Shown here piece after piece: positions 23,246 through 35,500 of a stretch of 64,000 nt of DNA (its first letter is position 1; each line of letters begins with the position of its first letter). The translations under genes were made by a program, and so were the position numbers. The notes beneath the pieces are model-generated. The model saw only the letters and a list, made by a program, of their open reading frames with translations, was not told the DNA's origin and did not search any database. Origin of the DNA: Ciborinia camelliae (taxonomy: Eukaryota; Ascomycota; Leotiomycetes; Helotiales; Sclerotiniaceae); assembly GCA_025890175.1 (NCBI GenBank), contig JANPYM010000004.1, forward strand, positions 2,179,862-2,243,861, read 5' to 3'.

Positions 23246-23956
23246 CGACGTTGTGATATATGGAGTTGCACGTCGAGCAAGACATTATGGGCGTTTTAGG
23301 ATTTATCTGGCGGGCATGGATTGGGCCAGGAATTATTGATCTTTCGAGTAGATACTTCTACTTCAATACGCAATTGATTATATGGTTTCCTTTTGCATTC
23401 CCTAGTATGGATGTATTTGGGCAGGCAAACTGTAAATTCATTGGCAATCTTCGGCATTCGGTTAAATTCATCTTTCAATGAAGCTATATACTCGTGTTAG
23501 GATCTTTCTCGGCATCAAATCTGCAATAATACAGACTGGAGGCCAGTAGTGACTGGGATAGGAACAGCATCGACCATAACAAAGTCTATATCCTGAGTGA
23601 CTGAAGAGGCAAACCCCGCATCCAAAATGACAGCACCTGTAAATTGTAATAAAGACCGAGCGCATGGTGCATAATGATAACGTGTCTTCTACTCGCCAAC
23701 CAAAATCCCCAGTGGAAACGGACTCCTCCGATTCAAATTCTAAAATGTGAAGATGGGGATAAGATAAGAAATTAAGAATGTTGATGCGGTGATGCTATGG
23801 TGATGGGAGGACAATATGCACTTGGCTGGCTGATCAAGAGTGTCGATGGAGGATTTGGGATTTGGGATTGGAGTTGAGGCTGCCTAATTTTACGCACGCG
23901 ATGATAATCTTAGGGGGAAATCAGTATGTGGGTCGGATGTGCAATTTGGTTGGATA
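23246..23956. other. Intergenic after TAF6
   Basis: 3' flank of TAF6 and ordinary intergenic DNA up to the inverted-repeat element. Short frames have no family resemblance. Confidence 0.5.
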
Positions 23957-24627
23957 TACAGTCAAGAACACTCAAACATGATAAAAAAAATAATTTCAAT
24001 CAATTAAAATTTTTATAATATTAAAATATATAGAATAATTAAGGGAATTTATATATATAATAATATTTATTATTTTATATGTATTTGATTTAATATCAAA
24101 TATATAATAAAATTATATAACAATAAATAAAATTTAAAGTTTTTGTTTAATATTATATTTTATTATTTGAAGTTTTATTTTATTATTTAATTTTTTATAT
24201 AATAAAATATTATTATTTAAAATGATTAAACGAAATAAGATTCTTAAAATATAGATTTGAAAAAAGAAAAAAAGAAAAAAAAAAAAAGAAAAAAGTATTA
24301 TATAATATTATTTGAATTTCAATTTTAAAAGCTTGAAATAATATAAAAAGATAGAATAAAATTAAAAAAGTTTAATAATATATTTAGATTATACATAAAT
24401 AACATTATCGATTTGATATAGCTTATATAGTAAATCAAATAATTACATAATAACAAATCAAATCTCGAGATTTTGTTTTTTGGATTTTTAACAATCTTTC
24501 TATTAATATTTTAAAAATATTTTTATATCTATAAAATCAACTTAATATTCTGTATATTTTAATATAAAAAAAAATTCGATTAATTGAAATTATTTTTTTT
24601 TGTTATGTTTAAATGTTCTTGACTATA
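23957..24627. mobile_element. AT-rich, RIP-like element with TA target duplication (Tc1/mariner-like MITE)
   Basis: The element spans 23959-24625 (667 bp). Its ends are inverted repeats of about 55-60 bp: the left begins CAGTCAAGAACA, and the right, read from its outer end, begins TAGTCAAGAACA. Both continue through AAACAT, an A-run and TAATTTCAAT. Most differences between the two arms are C/T or G/A transitions. TA dinucleotides flank both sides (23957-23958 and 24626-24627), as expected for Tc1/mariner or Pogo/Fot1-type insertion, and CAGT ends are frequent in that group. The interior is almost pure A/T and has no coding frame, consistent with heavy RIP of a repeated element. Confidence 0.7.
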
Positions 24628-24785
24628 GATATAGGTAGATAGGTAGGTAGGTAGGTAGGTAGATAGGTAGGTAGGTAGGTAGGTAGGTAGGTAGGTAGGT
24701 AGGTAGGTAGGTAGGTAGGTAGGTAGGTAGGTAGGTAGGTAGCCTTACATTGCCACTGTTGGTTGGTTGGTTGGTTGGTTGGTTG
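24628..24785. repeat. GGTA microsatellite followed by GGTT repeats
   Basis: A run of GGTA tetramers with a few GATA interruptions (about 24632-24742) is followed by five GGTT units (about 24761-24785). It begins right at the outer end of the inverted-repeat element. Confidence 0.9.
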
Positions 24786-26062
24786 ATTTTCTCGCTTACC
24801 CCCCTGACTTACCGGTATATATATATCTATATACCTATCTATGTATACATACCACGGAAGATGATTTGATTTGATCCGGCTTTACAAACTACAATCGCAA
24901 GTCTTGAAAGTTTGTCCCAGTGGTGTTAATGAATGACTAGATACTGAAACCAAACTGTTTTGTCGGCCCGCTATTTAGAAGTAGTATTGAACTTATTGTA
25001 TTGTTGTGTCGAGCTAAGTTCTATGGAATCTCCCAATGGGTTTCATACTACCTACCCACCTACCTCCCTCTATCCCATCCCCTCCCCTCCCATCCCGTCC
25101 CCTCCCATCCGTACATCGTCCCATGTTCCCTCCCACCTCTCTGATATAATATCTTACTCTTCTTCACCATCCATCCTATACACTCTACTCTCCAATATAC
25201 ATATACCTATTAACCTATATATAGACTTTCATCCAATAAGTTTAATCCACGCATGAACAACCGAGAGAGGCACCTTGTAGGAAACGAATTACTCACTCAC
25301 TCTCTCTCTCACTCATTCACTCCATCGACAACTTTAATTGGAAGGAAAGGAAAGGAAAGGGGCCAAAAAACACCAACGAGGAGAGCAAATCAAATTAAAT
25401 CAAATCAAGGAAAAGAAAAGAAAAGAGTGAGGAACAAGAAAGATGATTAGGGAATGAATAGGGGAGCGGAGGGGGGGAACGTATGTATATATATCTAGAA
25501 ATTTGTATTCACACAATCTATCTCAAGCGAAAGAAATGGAATAAAATGGGAATGAATGAATGGTATTTACTGAAGTATGCGTTGGTTGATTTGATTGAAT
25601 AGTGAATATCCAATGCAATCCATCTATCGATCTCCCAACACCAAGCCAACACCAATCCATGCACCCATGCCGCTCCATCTATCATCCTTCTCCTGCCCAT
25701 CCCCCCGGGCCATATTTTTGGTATCGCTAGATATGGGGTATGGTATTTGTACAATATGCAAGGTATGTAAAAGGTATCCTATCTCGCGCGATCTATCTCT
25801 AAGTGCTTCAAAAAAAACCCCATCGCCAAAACATCGCAATGAACTCATCGTGATATCAGTAAGACCTGCTTCTCCACCACAATGGAATGCGTCTGTACTT
25901 CCTATCCTATCCTACACATCTCCTCGTCTCCTCCAATCGAAAACATCCCATTCACGCACCATAAAATGCCAAGAAAAAATTGTTTTACACAAGAAAAAGA
26001 ATAGATAAAAATTTAACGCAACACGGATCAACTGAAATCAAAAACTGGATTGCTTAAACATC
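24786..26062. other. Intergenic, 3' side of the DUF1996 gene
   Basis: Simple-sequence-rich DNA: C-rich CCCATCCCCTCC-type tract near 25070-25110, CTCACTCACTCT near 25290-25320, and purine runs (GGAAAGGAAAGG) near 25340-25440. Frames at 25595-26008 (+) and 25518-25848 (-) have no family features. Confidence 0.5.
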
Positions 26063-27916
26063 TTAAGCAAAGTGTCCATGTCCATGTCCATGTCCCGCTC
26101 TCTTCTTCTGTTGATGCTCGTGCAAATGTCTTCTTCTAACAACGCCGCCAACGGTGATTGTTTCTTCCACCCAACAGATTTCAAATACCTCTATCTTCTC
26201 CATGTGATCTTCATAGATGGTGGTGGTTGAGTAAGTTTTAGAGTAGCATGAGTCAGACGTGGCACTGCTGAGAGATGCTGAGCTTGTAATGGAGGGGATA
26301 TTTGCGACACTGGTAGATGAGCTAGAGGCTGAATAAGAAGCTCCTGATTCAACGGCGGCGAATACACCGCCTGGAGCGTAAGTTTGGCCAAGAGAAGCGA
26401 CTGAAAGATCGGTATGTTAGTAATTGCATATCAAAGAATTTTGTAGGAAATTGAGGGTGTAAGGAAGGAAAACGGATACACAAAACAAAACAGAATAGTA
26501 AAGTTGTCATGGTGAAGGAGAATTAGGCATGAGAAACGTTGGAGTTAGTGAAAATAGTGAGCTTACCAATAGTGGATCCGGCTGAATAGGCAAGACTTGG
26601 TACAACGGCCGATGTGGAAGTTGTGGTAGCTGCACTTGTAGACGAAGTTGGGGATGTAGATGTTGAAGAAGACTCTCCAGTGCCGGATGCAGCAGGCATA
26701 GTAGTAGCTGCCTGAGGTCCGGATTGAATGGGGCAGTTTCCGGGGAGTTCCGCCATGGGGCCAACGACATCATCACTTTCCAAAGCCGCTGGCATTGTGA
26801 AGTTGCAAGATCCATATATACTCTCGTCTTGGATATTAAAGAGTGGGCAATCGCTGATTTTTCCGGAAAGGTTGGTACAAGTACTAACAGCCTCTTGCAA
26901 GAATGTTTCTTCCCAGCCCATCATGAAATCTCCGTGATATCCGTATCCAGTTGGATCACCGTTAGAAATGACGAATTCTCCATCAACGCCGATAAAGGCG
27001 TTGGTGGCCCAGATAGTTTCGAAGAAGAGTGAAACGAGACGAGTATCGAATCCTTCTGGGCAAGTACCAGTCATGACTTCGGAGGGGTATGCCATGTGGG
27101 ATTTTGCATCTTCTGGATTTGGTCCCGCTGTCGAGTTCCAGCACGATGGGAACATGAGTTCGAATCTGACACCATCAGCGCAGTGGGCATCAAGATAGGC
27201 CTTATCGGGCAAGAAATGACGGTAAAGAGATCCTTCGGCAGCAGCACCATAGTTCAAGCAGTTGAAGCCGAGAGCTGCTTGTCTGAGGAAAGCTTGGGTG
27301 TTATATGGAGCCTTGTTCCAGTCCGATTTGTCTATATCAGGGACGGGATAGTTGGAGAAGTTACGGCGAGTATTGTCTCCGGCAATCATGTGGAAGTCTT
27401 TAGGAAAAGCAGTCACATTGTCTCCGTAGAGAAGGTAGTATCTGTTTTGATTCATTAGCTACAATGGTACTCGGGTGGTCTGGTATGTAGGAAGAGAACG
27501 GCGTGGAGAAATCAACTTACGCAAGCATACCACCAACCTGCTGAACCAACTGGAATTTTCCAGTAGCCGCATTCTTGAAATAGAGCGAAGGAGTCCAGTA
27601 GGCAGATTTATCTTGAGAAACTTGACATGAAGTACATTCTCCAGCGAGCAAAGAGTCATAATCTGCAGACTCTCCAAAACCTATTCACCGTACTTGATAA
27701 GTATATTACTCATTTCAATCGTTCATGGATAGATGACAACATACCACTAGATCCATGAATAGAATGGGCATGCGCTGAGATAGTTCCTGGATTAACCAAA
27801 GGATCAATTCTTGCCAATCCACTTCTAGATAAACATGGCATTCTCCAGAAAGCATCAACATTGCCAGCTAAACCCGCCAAGATGGTCGCCTTTTCGAGAA
27901 AAGAGTGTCCGCGCAT
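26063..27916 (-). CDS. Secreted DUF1996 protein with Ser/Thr-rich region and Gly-His tail
   Basis: Fungal family of unknown function found in secreted and wall-associated proteins. Exons on the minus strand: 27916-27745, 27680-27521, 27441-26567 and 26400-26063, about 514 residues. An N-terminal hydrophobic segment (ILAGLAGNVDA) leads into FWRMPCLSRSGLARIDPLVNPGTISAHAHSIHGSSGF, the standard start of DUF1996. Family blocks follow: CTSCQVSQDKSAYWTPSLYF, FPKDFHMIAGD, NYGAAAEGSL, CADGVRFELMFPSCWN, SHMAYPSEVMTGTCPEGFDTRLVSLFFETIW and GDFMMGWEETFLQEAVSTC. After the domain comes a Ser/Thr/Ala-rich stretch typical of O-glycosylated linkers. The last exon encodes SCYSKTYSTTTIYEDHMEKIEVFEICWVEETITVGG and then a basic HEHQQKKRAGHGHGHGHFA end. 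Reading through the last intron instead ends at SNVSHA (26523). I prefer the spliced form because the last exon is long, open and low-complexity in the same way. Confidence 0.85.
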
Positions 27917-30900
27917 TTTGTATGTTCGTATCTATAATTGATTTTGATTTGTTTTGGTGATGTATGTAAATGATTACTTCTTGCAAGCAATGAAGAACCA
28001 CGAAAGAATGTGTCGAACGAAAAAGATTCAAAAACCGAGAACGTTCTTTGGAAGTGGTTATTTTATTTACGGTATTGTGAGTGTTGTGGTTGTTGTTGTT
28101 GACCTTGGTTGAGGTTGAAAGAATGGTTTGGTGTTGCTGATATGGTTGCTCAAATCAGTAGATTGTAGATGATTCACTTTAAATCGCAACAATCTTTGAT
28201 GAATCCGAAATCCAAAAGATATCCTTCCTTTCAACAGAATGTCGTACTCGTTGTCGATAAATAACCTCGAATTCGAAGTGCTATTGTCCAACCTCGATGC
28301 GACTATCGTTCGAAATCCAACCAAGTCGAAAAGCAATGAATGAATGAATGGCAGTGTATGTACACACAAATTCCTTCAGACGTGTACCTTGCCACGAAAG
28401 AAAGTTGATCAGATGTAACAAAAGGAGTGTGAAGTATGTTTCTCAAGGAGAAGGAATGTAATTGTCGAGATGAACGACAGTGAACTCTCAACGGTGGAGA
28501 AAAGGAGACAAGAAACAAAAGGTGGAGGAGGAGGGATGTATGTAATAATAATAAAAAGGAATGAGAGAGGAGGAAGAGGGACGACAGATGAAAGGATTCA
28601 CTACCCACACATGATATGAGAGAGAGATCTTATCATCTTACGAGCCAGGCATATGAAAGATCCCCACTTTCTAGATGCCAAGGATTTGATGGGCAAGATT
28701 GGCTCAGGTAAGGGTGTATGAGATGGGACGGGGGCAAGGCGGCGAGGAAGACCAAATTAAGAAATGGCAAGAATGGATACAAGAATACGGTAAATATGGG
28801 TAATGAAAGCAAATGACTGGAGACACATGATGAATGATGAATGATGAATGGTTGATTCTTCACGAATGGAACCAATCAAATGGATCAATTGGGGATCTTT
28901 TGAATCCTCATGGATTGATGAGCATTGAGGCATGAGCATGGGATGAACAGACCGACCAGACACCAAAGGCGAAACGAATTCAAAATCCCGACCTAGTGAC
29001 TAGTCCCATACAAAATACATTTTTAGTTTTAGTTTACGGATGGATCCGTGGACCTTTTTGATATTATTATCACATCCAGGGCTATTATCTATTATTAGGA
29101 TGGAGTATTGTATGATTATTGAATTAAAAACTTGATCCAATCCAAACCCCCAAGAGGAAAGTGTAATAATAATGTGATGATCTCGGGCTATGCTGATAAT
29201 GCTATATGTGTGTGCATCTTTCTCTCTTCCTCTCATTCCTTTCGGATCCCTCACCCCTCCCTCATCCCTCAGATTGGATATTTGGAAATGAAATGATTGG
29301 TTATGCGTTCAGTAGTAAGAAGATGGAAAAGGAGGAGGGGTACTCACTCACTCGTTGCATAAACGTCGGGTACCTACCTACCTTACCTACCTCCTGCACT
29401 AGTCTCATAGGTTAAACGGTTCATTCATCTGTGCAACACTTGGTGCATTCCCATGTGTTTTGGAACTGTGAGGCAGACCCTAACTTTCAAAGTTCATATA
29501 TACGGCATGCATCCCTGAAGTTGAAGGTTCGGGATTCTTTTCTCAGGTATGATAGGGAGAATCTTCAAACTTCAAATTTCAATCTTCAAACGGTGGAAAG
29601 GGCACACGGTATACCGCACTCACGCAGGAACCAAGTAAAATGTTTAAATATTTAATTTCACGTTGAGAAATTGAAATGCAATGACATTCTGACGTACGTA
29701 GGTCATGAATGTATACAAGATTAACAATAAAATGACAGTGGTGATATCTAGAGCGAGATTGAGATTGAGATTGATATTAATATCAACTCTTATAATGGTT
29801 GATTATGGATTATTATGGATTTAAATGATGATATTGCAATTTAGTTTGAGACATCGGTTAAAAGGATGAATGAATGAGTTTCAGGGGTAAATGTAGAAAA
29901 GTAAAGCCTCTCAAGGTTTCTAGAGTAAAAGGTTATTCCTATTGTTTGCATAAACTGCTGGGGCATTTTGGTACCTGAATTTAAAAATACGATATCTTGG
30001 ATTCTTAGTATCTATTGATTCTCACTCTGTAATTAATTCATCGAGACGAAGATGGAGATGGAGACGGAGGAGGAGTACATCATAGACACTTCCTAGATTG
30101 CGACTTATATTAAGATGTGAATTTCTACTGACTGCTGACTCCTGGGGGTTCCAAGGTTACCTTAGGTTATCGATGATTATATGGACCTACGGGATGAATA
30201 TCTGAATCAATAAATTTCTAGAATATATATATCTATATCCATATCGATATACCAGTTGACAATGACATGGCATCTCCATCTCCTTTCTTTTCCCATCCCT
30301 AGGTACCTAGTAGGCAGGTAGGCAGTTGGTGAAGATCAGGGTAATACTGGTATCTATAAGATCATACACTATACCTACTAGCCAGGTAACATAATATGAT
30401 CTATCATGCATACATGTTTCGAACTTTAGTAGCGTAGATTTCCTCCCTATCCTATCCCTATCCCACGACCTACCTACCTAGGTAGCCCGTCCCAGTCCTA
30501 CCAGAATAGGTACTCCTACCGTAATCAACATGAAACCTTCCCCAAGACCAATGAATGATCAATTCGCCCGTCCGTTAATCATAATCATAATGGAACCCAA
30601 AATCAAAATCAAAATCAAAATCAATCTATTTAGTGACTAGGGAGGTACTGAATGAATTCCAATCATCTCTTGCACAGACATCACATCATATCACATCACT
30701 CCTTACGGAATAATAGTTAAAAATTGAGTACCGACATGGTCAATGATCATTGATGGTAATCTTACCTTACTTTATCTTAATATCAATACCTTTCCAGAAT
30801 CCCAGGTTATATTGATATACTCGAGTAATTTCCTTTCCTTTCATCTCAAACAATACATTTAAATTTGAATTACAGTATATTGATGACCTTGATGACCTTA

Positions 30901-32056
30901 GAGGTCTGAGGAAGAAGAAGAAGAGGAAATTTTAAAAATTTACCTTATCTTCCAGGTCCTTCGAAACTGGCGCTGTAATGCGCTGCAGTATGCACTGGTA
31001 TTGCGAAGCGAAGATCAGTTGATGTTTGTACCTATCTTTTGGTGCTGATGAAAATGAAATTAAATAAAATGAAACTGGCATTATTCTGCATTTGCATTTG
31101 CGGCTGATGGTGAAATTTGAATACCTCCCTAGTATACGGAGTATATATAAATATTTCGCAATGCGGTGCTATGCTGCAGCCTAGGTACCTGCATTGTGCC
31201 GTCCAGATTCCATTGTCCCGGACCCCATAACGGCGGTTAGGTTAGCATGGAATTATTACAGCACGACCATACACACCATGCATGCATGGTACATATCAAT
31301 GATACAAGGCAAAACGAAATGAAACGAAACGAAACGAAACGATGGAAGCTCTCGCTCGCTCACGATATCGTCGAAAATCTTCAGCTCCTCGAGTACAGTA
31401 TATCAAATGATCAATTGACCAATCTAGCTCCGTAACCCAGATATGATATTCAAAGCTCCCTCCCGTCTTGTTTGAGCATCAATTCATCGGGGGAAATACT
31501 CGTAGCGTGGAAGTCATAACGTTATGTAGCACTTATTGTCCGAGCCATTTTTCCCCGGACCTTCTTCATTACCTAGGTACTGTTTCGATGGATTTATCTA
31601 GGTGTTTTCAGGACCGGACTGGACTGGATTGTGAAGTGTTAACCCATCGTGTTTTTTTTTTTGAGTCTGAGTCGGGGAATTAATGGTAGGTTCTATTGTA
31701 GGAAAGGAAGGGAAAGGGGTTCGGGGAATGTTGTGCAGATGTTTAATCCAGATTTCTTTGATAGTCGATCATGGAGAAAATAAATGAGTGAGTCAGTGAG
31801 GGAGGAAAAGGTTGTAGGCATAGAGTGATAGATTACTTCCCATTTATTACTATTGAACTCAAAGCGTAGATTCAAGCCAAGAAGTTTCCGTTTGATGGTC
31901 TAAAAAATGTACCCCACCTCACGCATTGGACCCACTTAATAGTAACAGAGCCAAAATCATAGGAATATATTCCATAATCTATCACCTCACTACAACAATC
32001 ACTGAATCTACTGGTTCAGTGGTTCTCATGACCGGTTCGAGTTCACTCGATCACCA
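27917..32056. other. Long intergenic region, no protein gene recognised
   Basis: About 4.1 kb on the 5' side of the DUF1996 gene. There are Thr/Pro/Leu- and Ser-rich chance frames on the minus strand (28067-28966) without domains. Microsatellites are TACC near 29370-29390, GGTA/CCTA palindromes near 30300-30320 and 30470-30485, AATCAA near 30598-30625 and GAAAC near 31320-31340. One TACGGAGTA motif lies at 31135-31143. Nothing else supported. Confidence 0.5.
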
Positions 32057-32143
32057 CTCTCGGTCGTCTAGTTGGTTTATGACGTCAGACTGTAATTGTT
32101 CATTGTAATCTGGATGTCGCGCGTTCGACTCGCGCCTGAGAGA
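32057..32143 (+). tRNA. tRNA-Tyr (GUA) with a 12-nt intron
   Basis: A full cloverleaf can be drawn. The acceptor stem is CTCTCGG (32057-32063) with CTGAGAG (32136-32142) and discriminator A. The D arm is GTC/GAC with GG in the loop. The anticodon stem is TCAGA (32085-32089) with TCTGG (32109-32113). The anticodon is GTA at 32092-32094. The T arm is GCGCG-TTCGACT-CGCGC. Twelve extra bases after position 37 (about 32096-32107) make the intron that eukaryotic tRNA-Tyr genes usually have. A run of T (32152-32156) follows as the RNA polymerase III terminator. Confidence 0.9.
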
Positions 32144-32503
32144 CTCATATTTTTGCATTTTTTTTGCATTTGGTTTTTTTTTTCTTTGGAGGTAGTTGAT
32201 CAGATTCATTTAACGCCTCTTTCAACTTAACTTTTTGTTTTATGAGGGATTTTGCTTATCGAATAGCTTATCGTAGTAATTAGCGAGCCCACATCCCCCC
32301 CAAAATTGGGGCATTATAGATATCCCGACATTCACCCGAAATATGAATCGGAACCCTCAAGGCGGGGGAATAATTTTTTTTGTTTCTCTCATTTCCAACC
32401 CCGCCATCCCATCCCCTCCATCCATCCATCCCCAACAACAATCCTCATTGATTCTCCTCCTCGAGTTGTGCTCTTCCGCACAACAAGTTTCAAAAAGGAT
32501 CAA
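32144..32503. promoter_or_regulatory. Spacer between tRNA-Tyr and FGAM synthase
   Basis: T-rich pol III terminator region followed by the pyrimidine-rich, CCATC-repeat leader of the FGAM synthase gene. No further gene. Confidence 0.6.
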
Positions 32504-35500
32504 ATGGAGTACCTCAAACTACCCGGCTCCTCATGCTTCACGCCCGCCGAAGCCGTGAAGCTCGCGGCTCGAATTCTGGATCTCCATTCGGTCAAGGTCG
32601 AGCTTGAGGGAGTTTGGATTCATTACACGCATCTGCGCCATGCGGATCCGGAAACCGAAGTGAAAATTAAACAACTTCTTCCCGGGGGGTTGTCTTCGGA
32701 TTCCGAGGCAATATTGAAGGCGCAAGGGAAAGCGGGATGTAAAATATATTGTAAGCCGGCGCGAGTGTCTTCCCTTTCTTGGTCAAGAACTCTTTTACTA
32801 ATGGACTTCTATAGATATCACTCCGCGAAATCTTTCGCCGTGGAGTTCTAAGGCTACTAATATTGCGCATGTTTGCGGGCTCGAATCGCAGGTTCAACGC
32901 ATTGAGAGAGGGAGGGCTATCTTGATTCAATTCGCGGATCCGGCTGAGGCAGAGGTGAGCATTATTTTTATTTGGATGTTTGATTTCATATAAATGTTTA
33001 TTCCATTTAAATATTTGATTGCACTCGGATGTTTGTTATATTTGGATGTTACTGACCTCCTCATTCTTCAGGGATCGGATTTGTTATTCAAAGATGTTCT
33101 TTATGACCGCATGACTGAGAACATTAGTGCCGAAGAACCAGATGTCCACAAAATATTCGAAGAAGGGGAGCCTATTCCCTTGGAAGTTGTTGACCTTTGG
33201 GTAGATGGTTCATCACCAATTGAAGTTTTAAAAGCATACAACGTGAAGCGTGGTCTGGCTCTAGACACACCAGAAATGGAGTACCTTGTGGATAAATACA
33301 CTCAACATGCGAGATCCCCAACCGACGTTGAATTATTTATGTTTGCGCAAGTCAATTCTGAGCATTGCAGACATAAGCAGTTTAATGCGAACTGGACAAT
33401 CGATGGCAAGGATATGGATAGGAGTTTGTTCGAAATGATTCGAAACACCCACAAAAAGAATCCGGATTTTACCGTATCAGCGTATAGCGACAATGCGGCC
33501 GTGTTACAAGGAGAAATGGCAAGTCACTGGGCTCCCGAATACTCTACTGGTAGCTGGAAACAAACCCCCGAGGTCGTTCACATTCTTGCGAAGGTTGAGA
33601 CTCATAACCACCCTACGGCTATTTCACCTTTCCCCGGAGCAGCAACTGGTTCTGGTGGAGAAATTAGAGATGAAGGTGCCGTTGGTCGAGGATCCAGCCC
33701 AAAAGCTGGCCTTTGTGGATTCTGGGTTTCAGACCTTTTGATCCCAGGACACAAGCAACCATGGGAAATGGACGTTGGCAAGCCGGCACATTATGCCAGT
33801 AGTTTGGACATTATGTTAGAGGCACCTATTGGTAGTGCCAGATTCAATAACGAATTTGGTAGACCATGTCTCGCTGGTACGTTCCGTACTCTTCTTACAG
33901 ATGCAGATGCCTCAACGGATGAGTGTCGTGGGTACCATAAGCCCATCATGATCGCTGGTGGAGTCGGTACTGTCAGACCAGGACACGCTATCAAGAATGG
34001 CAATGATGTGAAACCAGAAGCTCATGTAATTGTCCTTGGTGGCCCAGCAATGTTGATTGGTCTTGGTGGAGGAGCAGCCTCAAGTAACACATCTGCCGGA
34101 GAAAGCTCAGTTGAGTTAGACTTCGATAGTGTTCAGCGAGGAAACCCAGAAATGGAACGAAGAGCTCAGATGGTGATTGATCATTGCCGAGCTTTGAAGG
34201 ACGAAAACCCTATTGCTTTCATCCATGATGTAGGAGCTGGTGGACTATCCAATGCTTTACCGGAACTTGTTAATGATGCCGGGTATGGTGGTAAATTCGA
34301 GCTCAGAAATGTTGAAAGTGCAGATGGCAGCATGAGCCCGCTGCAAATTTGGTGCTGTGAAGCTCAAGAACGCTATGTCTTGATCGTTAACAAGGAAGAT
34401 CTTGCCAGATTTACCAACATTGCTAGTAAGTATTGTCTCAAAATGTTGAAATTTTTACTAATCATTTACAGAACGTGAACGATGTGGCTTCTCTAATGTT
34501 GGAACTGTTGTTCCTAAAGATCAAGATGGAGTTGCCAAACTTGTGGTGACTGATCGGGATTCCACAGAGCATCCTACACCAATCGATCTTCCTATGTCTA
34601 CCTTGTTCCCTAAGGACAGGAAATTAGACCGGGTCGTGCAGTCTAGGAAGCCACAGCTTCTTCCATTCAACGCAGAGAAGTCTCTTAAAGAAGCTTATCC
34701 CCAAATTCCCGATCATGATCTCTTAAGAATGGCCATCGAGCGTGTCTTTTCTCTGCCATCCGTTGGCTCCAAATCTTTCCTCGTCACTATCGGTGATCGC
34801 TCTGTAGGAGGTTTGACAGTTCGAGACCAAATGGTTGGACCATGGCAAACCCCTGTTGCAGATGTAGCTGTTACGGCTACTGCTCTTAACATGGGCGGTA
34901 AACTAAAGACTGGTGAAGCTATGGCTATGGGTGAAAAGCCCACGCTGGCTTTGATTTCGGCTGCAGCGTCCGCTAGAATGGCCGTTGCCGAAAGTTTGAT
35001 GAACATTGGAGCAGCGCATCTTCTGGGCAACCTCCCCCGTATCCGTTTATCCGCAAATTGGATGGCAGCAGTAAACCAACCTGGTGAGGGTGCAGCTTTG
35101 TATGAGGCAGTCCAAGCAATTGGAATGGACCTCTGCCCTAAGTTGGGAGTCAGTATCCCAGTCGGTAAAGACTCGACATCCATGAAAGTTTCGTGGAAGG
35201 ATCAACAGACTGGAGATTCAAAGACAGTTACAGCTCCTATGACTGTAGTCATTTCAGCCTTTGCGCCAGTCGCCAATGTCCGTAACACATGGACACCTGC
35301 ACTTCGAAGACTCGAAGACGTTGGAGAAACCATATTAATGTATGTTGACCTTGCTCAAGGTCACCAAGCTATGGGTGGATCAGCACTTGCGCAATCTTTC
35401 GGCCAAGTTGGAGATGAAGCACCAGATGTTAGAGACACTGATATCATCATTGACTACTTCGACGCATTGCAACAATTACATGAGTCAGGTGTTGTGTTGG

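Noticed and set aside
24628..24785. GGTA array as a telomere or interstitial telomere
   Set aside because: The unit is not TTAGGG and there is no chromosome-end context.
26724..27458. Plus-strand frames opposite the DUF1996 gene
   Set aside because: They are shadows of the coding strand without recognisable domains.
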